Assembly (NCBI GenBank): GCA_900317795.1
Contig: ONIF01000116.1
Coordinates: 1 to 13,664, forward strand
Reading direction: 5' to 3'
Source: an uncultured Eubacteriales bacterium
GTDB lineage: Bacteria; Bacillota; Clostridia; Oscillospirales; Acutalibacteraceae
Length of the DNA stretch: 13,664 nt
Position numbers and translations under genes: made by a program. Positions within the stretch are counted from its first letter, which is position 1. Each line of letters opens with the position of its first letter. The notes under the pieces are model-generated. The model did no database searches. It saw only the letters and a program-made list of their open reading frames with translations, and had not been told where the DNA came from. Positions 5,691 through 13,652 of this stretch are shown here, one piece after another.

Positions 5691-6203
5691 GGCAATTCTC
5701 TTTTCATGGTTAAAAATATACATGGCTGTATTTTTCATTATACGGCGTTTTACGGTGTTTTTAGGGGAGAGGGGTATAATTATACTTCTGAGCCGTTTGA
5801 ATGCCGTTATGAGCGTTATATGAGGGCATACGGGGCATTGTAGAGTGAAGTTTGAAAAAAGCATTTTAAACAGGTGAAACAATACTCTTTTTTCGGAAAT
5901 ATAAGCAGTGTAAAATCACAACTGAATGTGTATGCACTGTACGGGCGATTTTAGGGGGTATTTCGGGGGTTTTAGACTTAGGGGTATAATTATACTCCTA
6001 ACACACTTGAGGGGCATACAGGGGCTTCTACGAGCTTATACGAGCGTGTTTAAAGCGGACTTTGAAACGTGCCTGTAAACTGATGAAATAATATTCTTTT
6101 TCGGAAATATAAGCGGTGTAAAACCACAACTGAATGTGTATGCACTGTACGGACGATTTTAGGGGGTATTTCGGGGGTTTTGGTGCAAGGGGTATATTTA
6201 TGC
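5690..6203 (+). repeat. Tandem units of about 208 bp ahead of the primase-helicase
   Basis: The block 5893-5974 recurs at 6101-6182 with about three differences in 82 bases. The palindrome gtataattatac at 5984-5995 recurs at 5774-5785 and, degraded, at 6192-6203, giving spacings of 210 and 208. So there are two good units and one older unit. Each has several G runs (in the middle unit 5943-5945, 5954-5958, 5965-5969, 5981-5984). No coding frame fits them. A structural, replication or regulatory role is likely; the exact role is unknown. Confidence 0.75.
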
Positions 6204-6287
6204 TCCGAAGCCGTTCAAAGCCCCGTAGCGTTAAAATTAGAGAGGTTACAGACGATTTTAAAAGCCAATAGGAAAGGACGATTGAAA

Positions 6288-8246
6288 ATGGAATTTGAAA
6301 GAGCCGTTCAGGAACTCAAAGGACACATCAAAGACTATGCAGACGAGATGTTGACAAAATCTAAAGGCAAAGACCAATACGAGTGTATCTTTTGTGGAAG
6401 TGGCACAGGTTCTAACGGAACAGGAGCATTGACGGTATATGAAAATAATTTCTATTGTTTTTCATGTCAGCAAAAAGGCGATATATTCGACTTGATACAG
6501 CAAGTTGAGGGCATAGACAAAAAACAAGTCGTGCAGTATACTGCCCAAAAATACGGGATAAGCATTGACGGCAAGACCGACAACAACAAGTCAGACCGTA
6601 CCAAGAAAGAAGAAAATATTGATTATACCACCTTTTTCCGTGAATGTAACAAGCATTTGCAGGATACGGACTATCACAGGGGAATTTCTCTTGATACTCT
6701 CAACCGCTTTTTAGTCGGATATGTTCCGCAATGGACAAATCCGAAGTCACCAAAAGCACCGCCGACACCATGCCTTATAGTGCCGACTTCAAGGACTTCA
6801 TACCTTGCAAGAGCTACCGACAGTAATAACAAGCGAAAAGTTGGAAAAACGCATATCTTCAACTCAAAAGCTTTGAATAACACACCTGTTTTGTACATAG
6901 TCGAGGGAGAAATAGATGCATTGAGCGTTATAGACGTTGGGGGAAATGCCGTAGGATTAGGAGGTGTCAGCAATGTCAAGCATTTTTTTGAGGTGTTCGA
7001 TCAAATTGAAAGAACAAAAGAACAGAAATTTATCATATCTCTTGACAATGACGAAGCAGGGGAAAAAGCTAAAAATGCCTTGATAGAGGGATTTGACGAG
7101 CGTAATATTTCATTCGGTGTGTATAATCCATGCGGAAACCATAAGGACAGCAACGAAGCCTTGAACGCTGGCAGAGAGGAATTTCAAAAGGCTGTATTGC
7201 ACGGCATAGAGAATATTGACAATCTGATTGAAGAATACAACAAGAATGCAAGTCTTGACTATGACAATAAATTTTGTGCAGAAGTGTTGTTGAATGACTT
7301 TATAGGCGGAATAGCTGAAAATGTCAATATTGAAGCCGTTCCAACGGGATTTAAAGCACTTGATGACATTTTGGACGGCGGATTTTATGAGGGCTTGTAT
7401 GGTATCGGTGCAATATCTTCTCTCGGTAAAACAACATTCGCATTGCAAATAGCTGACCAAATAGCAGAATACGGACACCCTGTATTGATATTTTCTCTTG
7501 AAATGTCAAAAAATGAACTCATTGCAAAGAGTATCAGCCGAAACACGTTTAAAAGAGTGATTGCAACAAGAGGAGATGTCAGCAACGCAAAGACAATAAG
7601 GGGCATAATGACAGGCAAAAAGTACCGTTTTTACAATCAGACCGAAAGAGAATTGATAAAGAGTGCAACATACGACTACAAGGACATAGCAAAAAATATT
7701 TTTATCCGTGAGGGTATGGGGAATGTTGGAGCCGATACCATAGTCGAACAGGTAAAAGAGCATATCAAGAAAAAGAAAAAACCGCCTGTTGTTATCGTGG
7801 ACTATCTTCAAATCCTAATGCCACACAGCGAAAAAGGGACGGACAAAGCAAATACGGATTACTCGATACTGACTTTGAAACGGCTTTCAAGGGATTATAA
7901 AATACCTGTTATTGTCATTTCCTCATTCAACCGTGAAAATTACAGCAACAGAGTTTCCATGCAGGCATTCAAAGAAAGCGGTGCTATTGAATATTCGGCA
8001 GATGTTCTTATCGGTTTACAGCTGATGGGAACGGGTGAAAAAGATTTTGACGTTGATGAAGCCAAAAGCAGAAATCCGAGAGAAATAGAAGCGATAGTAT
8101 TAAAAAATCGTAACGGCAGGACAGGCGGAAAAATCGGGTATAAATACTACTCCATGTTCAATTACTTTGAAGAATTGGAGGAAACGCCGACTAACTCAAA
8201 GAGAAAGAAGCCCGATAAACCCGTTAAAAGAGATGAAATGCTGTAA
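6288..8246 (+). CDS. Primase-helicase (zinc finger, Toprim, DnaB-type helicase)
   Basis: 652 aa from the ATG at 6288, chosen because ggaaagga lies 10-15 nt upstream and the 36 in-frame codons before it are tandem-repeat DNA. Residues from this start: a Cys4 zinc finger C33-x2-C36 and C57-x2-C60, replacing the usual CHC2 His; Toprim domain with VEGEIDAL (205-212) and LDNDEAG (252-258); then a RecA-fold helicase: TGFKALDDILDGG (353-365), Walker A AISSLGKTT (375-383), Walker B VVIVDYLQIL (501-510) and RNGRTGG (608-614), which is the DnaB arginine-finger region. The order matches phage T7 gp4-like proteins, which unwind the fork and lay primers. Here it should serve the local origin. The tail (634-652) is Lys-rich. 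It is followed after 14 nt by the 190-aa gene, so likely one operon. Confidence 0.92.
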   Translation: MEFERAVQELKGHIKDYADEMLTKSKGKDQYECIFCGSGTGSNGTGALTVYENNFYCFSCQQKGDIFDLIQQVEGIDKKQVVQYTAQKYGISIDGKTDNNKSDRTKKEENIDYTTFFRECNKHLQDTDYHRGISLDTLNRFLVGYVPQWTNPKSPKAPPTPCLIVPTSRTSYLARATDSNNKRKVGKTHIFNSKALNNTPVLYIVEGEIDALSVIDVGGNAVGLGGVSNVKHFFEVFDQIERTKEQKFIISLDNDEAGEKAKNALIEGFDERNISFGVYNPCGNHKDSNEALNAGREEFQKAVLHGIENIDNLIEEYNKNASLDYDNKFCAEVLLNDFIGGIAENVNIEAVPTGFKALDDILDGGFYEGLYGIGAISSLGKTTFALQIADQIAEYGHPVLIFSLEMSKNELIAKSISRNTFKRVIATRGDVSNAKTIRGIMTGKKYRFYNQTERELIKSATYDYKDIAKNIFIREGMGNVGADTIVEQVKEHIKKKKKPPVVIVDYLQILMPHSEKGTDKANTDYSILTLKRLSRDYKIPVIVISSFNRENYSNRVSMQAFKESGAIEYSADVLIGLQLMGTGEKDFDVDEAKSRNPREIEAIVLKNRNGRTGGKIGYKYYSMFNYFEELEETPTNSKRKKPDKPVKRDEML

Positions 8247-8260
8247 AGGAGCGTGAAAGA

Positions 8261-8833
8261 ATGCCGTTAGAGAAAAATTTGGAAAGTATTTTTGACAGCA
8301 TTTTTGATACAAGCGTTACGATCGAAGAAGAAAATGTCCGAGAGCCATTGTCCGAACAACTTCAACAAGTACAAAACAGTTTGAAACCACAGTACATGGA
8401 CAGCCAAAGACAAGAGGATATTTACAAGCAGTACCAAGAGAACCGCTTGAAAGCAAGTCAAGGCATGACGGATATAATCAAGTGTGCTGAATACGGGATA
8501 ACGCTGTACAAACTTTTTTTCAAGGCTGTTGAAGTTATAGACAGCCTTGTCGATGACGGTGGTGTATTTGTCGATACGGTAAGAAAAAATTTTTACAAGG
8601 TATCGGAGCAAGCTATTCAAAATGCCCTTGACGATGGTTACAGCTATGTGACCGAACCGCAAAAGGCTGAACTGTCGGCGACAAAGTCAAGATTGGAAAA
8701 TCTGAAAAAGGCATTGATTGTTTCTTACGGTGATAACAGAGCAAGAATAGAAAATGCCATCAAGGAACACGAAGACAAAATACAAATTCTTGAAAATGTT
8801 GTCGGTGCAAAATCTTCCGATGATAAAAATTAA
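8261..8833 (+). CDS. Unknown helical protein downstream of the primase-helicase
   Basis: 190 aa; I do not recognise the family. The start has aaggag 9 nt upstream and follows the primase-helicase stop by 14 nt, so they should be co-transcribed. There is no signal peptide or membrane segment. The N-terminal part is acidic (FDSIFDTSVTIEEENVREP, 11-29) and Gln-rich (33-60). The centre (about 68-115) has regular hydrophobic spacing. The C-terminal part from about 135 is a long charged helix likely to be a coiled coil (LSATKSRLENLKKAL, then ARIENAIKEHEDKIQILENV). By position it could be a helicase partner, loader or plasmid-maintenance factor. None of these is shown. Confidence 0.75.
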   Translation: MPLEKNLESIFDSIFDTSVTIEEENVREPLSEQLQQVQNSLKPQYMDSQRQEDIYKQYQENRLKASQGMTDIIKCAEYGITLYKLFFKAVEVIDSLVDDGGVFVDTVRKNFYKVSEQAIQNALDDGYSYVTEPQKAELSATKSRLENLKKALIVSYGDNRARIENAIKEHEDKIQILENVVGAKSSDDKN

Positions 8834-8892
8834 CTGACAAGGTTTTTCAAAAAATGGATTTGGTAATCCGAAACGGCTAAAAAGTGGTGGTA

Positions 8893-9029
8893 GAAAAACA
8901 GACCTCCGTAGGAGGTCGCAAGCATAGATTTTGTATATCGAAACGATATACAAAATCGCTTTATGGTGAAATTTCCCCACGCCCCATATTTTACATTGCA
9001 TAAAACATAAATCGCTGTTGCTCACCATT
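8893..9029 (-). repeat. Structured dispersed repeat, copy B (-)
   Basis: On the minus strand it starts at ggtgagcaacagcgattt, has a variable A/T stem, ggaaatttcacca, then a perfect 14-bp hairpin (8927-8940 with 8944-8957, loop aaa), tatgcttgcgacc and a 7-bp hairpin gacctcc/ggaggtc (8901-8917) followed by a T run. The last part is a good terminator for leftward transcription. Confidence 0.8.
8894..8917 (-). terminator. Terminator hairpin at the end of repeat copy B
   Basis: Stem gacctcc (8901-8907) and ggaggtc (8911-8917) with loop gta. On the minus strand U residues follow (A run 8894-8898). On the plus strand no T run follows, so it would not efficiently end the primase operon. Confidence 0.65.
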
Positions 9030-9211
9030 TCAAATTTTAAAGTTTTATAAAATCGCAGATTTTGAAAAAGTACAACAAGAACTTTTTTTACTTTATGATT
9101 TCCTCTTTCCTGTAAAAAAATAATTTTCAGAAAAGCCGTTCATGGAGAAATCAAATTCTAAAAAATTTTTTTCGGAGTGCCGTAAAAAATTTTGCGGAAG
9201 AAGATTTTTGA

Positions 9212-9376
9212 AAAATCGAAATAGCTGAAACTGTCACGGATAATGAAAATGAAAATCTGTCCGATAACTCCGCCAACACTATGTCAGTCAAATTTCAGAA
9301 AACGATTAAGCATATTCGGCAGATGAAATATCAGAAACTGAAAATTACTACCGTCAACCTTGTCAATGCAACATAG
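9212..9376 (+). pseudogene. Possible coding remnant
   Basis: A 54-codon open stretch without a start reads with protein-like composition (EIAETVTDNENENLSDNS, then FQKTIKHIRQMKYQKLK) and ends at TAG. The rest of 9030-9476 is AT-rich with many stops. I do not recognise it; it may be the tail of a deleted gene. Confidence 0.25.
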
Positions 9377-9438
9377 GAAATTTCAAAAAATCGTAAGTGA
9401 GTATTTCCAGTTCTCTAATGGATTTTTGATTTTTCAAA

Positions 9439-9470
9439 AATTCAGCCGTTCAGTAGAGAATGGCTGAATT
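9439..9470. repeat. 9-bp inverted repeat next to repeat copy C
   Basis: aattcagcc (9439-9447) and ggctgaatt (9462-9470) can form a hairpin with a 14-nt loop, ending just before the third dispersed repeat. Its role is unknown. Confidence 0.5.
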
Positions 9471-9476
9471 GAAAAA

Positions 9477-9615
9477 TTGGTAAGCGACAGCGATTTGAAG
9501 ATTTTGCGGAATTGCAAAATCAAGATATGTGGGAATTTCACCACAAAGCGATTTTGTATTGCGAAACGATATACAAAATCTCTGCTTGCAACACCCTTAC
9601 GGCTGTTATTTTTTC
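9477..9615 (+). repeat. Structured dispersed repeat, copy C (+)
   Basis: Starts ggtaagcgacagcgattt, has an 8-bp hairpin gattttgc/gcaaaatc (9500-9521), then tgtgg/ccaca, the hairpin gattttgtat/atacaaaatc (9550-9580), and ctgcttgcaacacc with a T run at 9608-9615. From tgtgggaatttcaccaca to gattttgta it is base-for-base the same as copy A. It marks the end of the AT-rich region. Confidence 0.8.
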
Positions 9616-9646
9616 TTTTAGCATTTTGGTTTTACTTATTGTATGT

Positions 9647-10475
9647 TTACCGGTGCTGACATGATTTCCGGTATTTCACTGGGGTCATGCCGTATTTTTT
9701 CACGAAGGCCCGGGTGAAATAGGAATGGTTGTTAAAACCACAGTTTGATGCCACTTCAATCACATTCAGATCCTCAACAGCAAGCTGATATGCAGCCAGC
9801 TCCAGCCGGTAATTATTCAGGTAAGCGGTAAATGGTGGAAAATCCACACAAATCAGCCACATATTGCACCGGTGTATCCATGGCATAGCTAAGCCGGACC
9901 CAGTCCAGAGCCGGTTTTAGCCGGTCATAAGTCATATGAAGTGCCAGATCCTTCTCCCCGGTCTCCACGCAATGCTGATTAAGCAGATGCATCACCATCA
10001 GCAGATTGGATTTAACCAGATATTCATGAGTGGAATAGCTGTCGTTACGATGCTCGATGAGGCTTTCCAGCAGTGGCTTCAGTTTCAGATTCAGCTCCGA
10101 TCCTGCCGGTTCCATACAATTGACATTCTTTTCGTGTGTCAAAAAGGGTTTCAGATACTTCTCTGCCAGACGGTCCTCCCCCAAAAGCGAAAAATTGAAC
10201 ATGATATTATAATACTCCGCCTTCTCGGACTGGGCTTGTTCGATAGCGTGGATGGCGTGAGGGAGAACAATGACAATATCCCCCGGTCCCAGCAAGTAGT
10301 TCTGGGCCCAGACCGATACATTCAGTCGGCCGGCGGTTACGTAGATCAGTTCCGCTTCCTCGTGCCAATGGCGGGGAAATGCAGTGATGTACTCTGGGAC
10401 CCGGCCCAGATACACTGCAAAGGGAAATTCTACAGTGCCGTGAATTTTGGTTTCGTGAAGCAATCTTTCGTCCAC
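9647..10475 (-). pseudogene. AraC-family regulator broken by a deletion in its DNA-binding domain
   Basis: The N-terminal part has the cupin-type sensor of AraC regulators: RHWHEEAELIYVTAGRLNV and a following LGPGDIVIVLPHAIHAI strand pair. The true start is probably the GTG at 10475-10473, with aaggagg 8 nt upstream. The C-terminal HTH region begins (DTPVQYVADLCGFS) but the frame then shifts and stops at 9813-9815. The other frame continues FTAYLNNYRLELAAYQLAVE and holds the complete second HTH (VIEVASNCGFNNHSYFTRAF, GMTPVKYRK). Compared with the usual AraC layout, about 15-17 residues around the first recognition helix are missing at 9829-9837, so this is a deletion rather than a one-base error. 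It faces the exporter-glycosidase operon and presumably controlled it. DNA binding should now be lost or altered. Confidence 0.82.
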
Positions 10476-10521
10476 TTGCGGCCCCTCCTTCCCGAAAAAT
10501 AGGATCGTGTTAGAAATACAG

Positions 10522-10561
10522 TATAATTGTAGTAGAATTATATCATAGGCAAGTGTATAAT
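10522..10561. promoter_or_regulatory. Shared control region of the divergent regulator and exporter
   Basis: A 7-bp inverted repeat (10522-10528 with 10536-10542) and a plus-strand TATAAT at 10556-10561 lie between the two divergent genes. No good -35 matches the plus-strand -10, which would fit a promoter that needs an activator such as the AraC protein. Confidence 0.4.
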
Positions 10562-10565
10562 GCAA
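10537..10565 (-). promoter_or_regulatory. Promoter of the AraC-type gene
   Basis: On the minus strand: TTGCAT (10565-10560), a 17-nt spacer, TATAAT (10542-10537). Its -10 forms one arm of the inverted repeat tataatt-7-aattata (10522-10542). Confidence 0.6.
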
Positions 10566-10605
10566 ATAGAAAGAACATATCCCATGCCCAAAAGGAGTTC
10601 CCTTT

Positions 10606-11943
10606 ATGACCGTACAACGAAAAAAACTCCATCAGCTTTTCTTCCCATTGTTTTTTGAGACTCTGTTCATGATGTTGGCAGGTATGGTGGATACTTTGAT
10701 GCTCTCCTCCGAAGGCGACTATGCCGTGGGGGCCGTGGGCACCGCCAATACCTACATCAGCCTGTTTATCATCATGTTCTCCATCATCTCATCAGGTATG
10801 GTGGCGGTGATGACCCAGTATATCGGTGCAAAGCGACCGGGAGTTGCCCATCAGGCACTGAAACTGGGTCTGATGTTTAATCTGTCTGTAGGCGTAGTAA
10901 TCACCGGTGTGCTGATCTTCGGCACGGATGCCATTTTGAAGGCCGTGGGCATCGCCCGTGACTTGGAAGAGCCCGCCAGTATTTATCTGCGAACCATTGG
11001 TGCATTCTGTATTTGCGATGCTTTGACTCCCATTCTTTCCAGTTACCTCCGGTCTTTCGGGTATACCACACCTACCATGGTTGCCACGGTGGCAGCCAAT
11101 ATCATTAACGTGGTACTGAACGGGTTGTTTCTATTTGTGATGCACTGGGGTGTCTTTGGTGTGGCGCTGGCTACCGGCATTTCGAGACTGGTAAACCTGT
11201 TGTGGTTGTGTATCGCCGCAAGGTACCGCATTAAGCCGGAAAAAGACGCCAATCCTCCGGCAAGCTGGCAAGTGTTACGGAAGATCATCCGGGTGGGACT
11301 GCCGGCGGCAACGGAGACGATTCTGTATAACACCGCTATCACACTGGTCATCAGCATGCTTAACAGGATGGATGCCACCGGAGCGCAGGTTACTGCCCGA
11401 TCTTACGCTTTGCAGATCTCCAATTTCTCTTACTGCGTGTCCGCTGCGCTGGCAAATGCCAATGCAGTGCTGGTAGGTTGGTACATTGGTGGCTGTGAGA
11501 TCGAAGCCTGTAAGCGGGATACCCGCCGGGCAGCGGTGTTGGGGATCGGTGTGGGCGTTGCGATTTCGGGTCTCTTTGCTATATTCTCAAAGCCGATTGT
11601 GGGCCTCTTTACCGACAACCCGGACATGATTCGGCTGGTGGGTACGTTGCTGATCGTGGATATCTTCCTGGAGATCGGACGGTCCGCTAATTTGGTCTAC
11701 GGCTTTGCCCTGAAAACCAGTGGCGACGCGATCTATCCCATGACGATAGGAATTATCTTTATGTTCCTGTGTGCCTCCGGCGGAACCTGGCTCTTTGGTG
11801 TGAAGCTGGGCTGGCTGACGGTAGGTGCTTATATAGGGATGGCTTTGGACGAATGTGTTCGAGCGGTACTGATGTATGCCCGGTGGCGTACTGGATGCTG
11901 GCAGAGATTAAGACTTGTATCGGAAAATGAGGTAATGTTATGA
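10606..11943 (+). CDS. MATE-family multidrug/toxin exporter
   Basis: 445 aa integral membrane protein, usual MATE length, with about 12 hydrophobic segments in two halves. Typical features: LFFPLFFETLFMMLAGMVDTLMLS (first membrane helix, 11-34), an alternating GAVGTANTYIS start of helix 2 (42-52), the RSFGYTTPTM loop between helices 4 and 5, NIINVVLNGLFLF, and GLPAATETILYNTA at the start of the second half. MATE proteins export organic cations or metabolites in exchange for Na+ or H+. The start is supported by aaggag 8 nt upstream. Its end overlaps the glycosidase start (ATGA), indicating translational coupling, which is unusual for a drug exporter and may hint at a carbohydrate-linked or glycosylated substrate. 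The substrate cannot be read from the sequence. Confidence 0.93.
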   Translation: MTVQRKKLHQLFFPLFFETLFMMLAGMVDTLMLSSEGDYAVGAVGTANTYISLFIIMFSIISSGMVAVMTQYIGAKRPGVAHQALKLGLMFNLSVGVVITGVLIFGTDAILKAVGIARDLEEPASIYLRTIGAFCICDALTPILSSYLRSFGYTTPTMVATVAANIINVVLNGLFLFVMHWGVFGVALATGISRLVNLLWLCIAARYRIKPEKDANPPASWQVLRKIIRVGLPAATETILYNTAITLVISMLNRMDATGAQVTARSYALQISNFSYCVSAALANANAVLVGWYIGGCEIEACKRDTRRAAVLGIGVGVAISGLFAIFSKPIVGLFTDNPDMIRLVGTLLIVDIFLEIGRSANLVYGFALKTSGDAIYPMTIGIIFMFLCASGGTWLFGVKLGWLTVGAYIGMALDECVRAVLMYARWRTGCWQRLRLVSENEVML

Positions 11944-13652
11944 ATTATGCTGCTCTTTGGCATGAAGCCACCCAGAGATACTGCTATTGTCTGGAACCGG
12001 GCAGATTTCTGTTCCGGCTCCAGACGGCAAAGGACGACATAAAGTCCGTGACCCTTCATGTCATGGACAAGTACCTGCCCCTGAAGATCAGAGATACCCG
12101 TAAAACTACCCCCATGAAGTGGGTGGCCAGCGACGGACTTCGGGACTACTACGAAGTGGAGTTGGAATTTAGGGTAGTCTGCCTGCGCTACTGCTTTGAA
12201 CTGGAAGACAACGCGGGTAACCGGGTCTTCTTCTCAAACAGCGGATTTACAGACACCCTCCCTGATGATATAGAGAGGCTGTTTGACTGCCCCCAGACCC
12301 TCCGGGAAGAAGAACGCTTCCTCGCTCCAGCCTGGGCATCCGACAAGGTTATCTACCAGATATTCCCCTCCCGGTTCGCCAGCCACGAAGAAGTGGAGGA
12401 CAAAATCTGGTATCAGGCCCCCATCACTGCCAATGCGGCGCTGGGGGGCAGTCTGAAAGGTATCATTCAGCAGCTTCCCTACATCGCGGACTTAGGAGTG
12501 GATGTGATCTACCTAACTCCCATCTTCTACTCCAACTCCTGTCATAAGTATGATACCATCGATTACTACACCATCGACCCCACCTTTGGCACTACCGATG
12601 ATTTGGTGATGCTGGTGGACAAGGCGCACACTCTGGGGCTGCGGGTGATTCTGGACGGTGTGTTCAATCACACCTCCCCGGAGTTTTTCGCCTTCAGGGA
12701 TGTGGTAGAAAAGGGAGAAAACTCCCGGTATAAAGACTGGTATTACTTTAATAAATTCCCGGTTTGTACGATTCCCATGCGCCACAACTACAAGTGCTTC
12801 AGCTATTTCTGGGACATGCCCAAGGTAAATCTGCGTTGCGCTGCCGCGGCGGACTACTTCACAGAGGTAGCGCTTTACTGGCTGCGAACAGCGAAAGTAG
12901 ACGGGTGGAGGCTGGATGTGGCGGACGAGATTTCCCACGGTTTTTGGCAGTATTTCCGCACACAAATTAAGACGGAATTTCCCCAGGCGCTGATTGTGGG
13001 GGAGGTGTGGCACCACGCTCCGGACTTTTTGCAGGGCGACCAGTGGGACAGCGTCATGAACTACCCCTTCTATCGGGCAGTGCTTGACTACGCCGCTGAA
13101 GGGACACTGACCGCCTCCGGTTTTCTGGGTGTCATGGGCTTTCAGCGGGGTAATACCCACAACGCCGCTCATCATCTTATGTGGAACCTCATCGGCAGCC
13201 ACGATACCGCAAGAATCCTCCATCTGTGTGGCGAAAATAAGGATAGGCAGAAGCTATGTGCCGCGCTGCAACTTCTGACACCAGGTATGCCTATGATCTA
13301 CTACGGTGACGAGGTGGCTATGACTGGTGCCAAAGATCCGGACTGCCGCCGGGGTATGCTGTGGGACGAAAGTCGACAGGACAAGGATATGCTTTCCTGG
13401 TACAAACGGCTGCTGCGGGTGCGTAAGGAGATCCCTGCCATTACCCGGGGCAAAACGGTAGCGGAGGAGGCCCGGGACAAAGATGGTCTCATCTGCGTAA
13501 CCCGGTGTCTGGAAGACGATGAAGTGACCATTCTGTTCCACGCCAAGGAAGATACAATTTCCTTACCGGCGCTTTCCGGAAAGCGGAACCTGCTTACAGA
13601 TAACGTATTTGACGGCAAAGTACAGGGAATTACAGCCTTGGTGCTAAAATAA
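11940..13652 (+). CDS. GH13 alpha-glycosidase (neopullulanase/cyclomaltodextrinase-like)
   Basis: 570 aa, no signal peptide, so cytoplasmic. An N-terminal beta-sandwich region (about 1-125, like CBM34) precedes the (beta/alpha)8 barrel starting at VIYQIFPSRF (137-146). All four GH13 regions are present: DGVFNH (239-244), GWRLDVADE (322-330) with nucleophile D326, GEVWH (354-358) with acid/base E355, and IGSHD (418-422) with the third carboxylate D422. HKYDTIDYYTIDPTFGT (202-218) is typical of neopullulanase, cyclomaltodextrinase and maltogenic amylase (GH13_20-like). A short beta domain ends the protein. It should cleave alpha-1,4 bonds in imported maltodextrins or cyclodextrins. The ATG overlaps the exporter stop (ATGA), with gagg 7 nt upstream. 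Exact substrate choice is not determinable. Only 12 bases follow the stop, so no terminator can be seen. Confidence 0.93.
   Translation: MNYAALWHEATQRYCYCLEPGRFLFRLQTAKDDIKSVTLHVMDKYLPLKIRDTRKTTPMKWVASDGLRDYYEVELEFRVVCLRYCFELEDNAGNRVFFSNSGFTDTLPDDIERLFDCPQTLREEERFLAPAWASDKVIYQIFPSRFASHEEVEDKIWYQAPITANAALGGSLKGIIQQLPYIADLGVDVIYLTPIFYSNSCHKYDTIDYYTIDPTFGTTDDLVMLVDKAHTLGLRVILDGVFNHTSPEFFAFRDVVEKGENSRYKDWYYFNKFPVCTIPMRHNYKCFSYFWDMPKVNLRCAAAADYFTEVALYWLRTAKVDGWRLDVADEISHGFWQYFRTQIKTEFPQALIVGEVWHHAPDFLQGDQWDSVMNYPFYRAVLDYAAEGTLTASGFLGVMGFQRGNTHNAAHHLMWNLIGSHDTARILHLCGENKDRQKLCAALQLLTPGMPMIYYGDEVAMTGAKDPDCRRGMLWDESRQDKDMLSWYKRLLRVRKEIPAITRGKTVAEEARDKDGLICVTRCLEDDEVTILFHAKEDTISLPALSGKRNLLTDNVFDGKVQGITALVLK

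Noticed and set aside
6180..6287. N-terminal extension of the primase-helicase from TTG 6180
   Set aside because: These 36 codons lie within the third tandem unit and leader; ATG 6288 has a good ribosome site and starts the conserved protein.
12513..13223. 236-aa minus-strand open frame
   Set aside because: Antisense shadow of the glycosidase, whose GH13 motifs are all on the plus strand.
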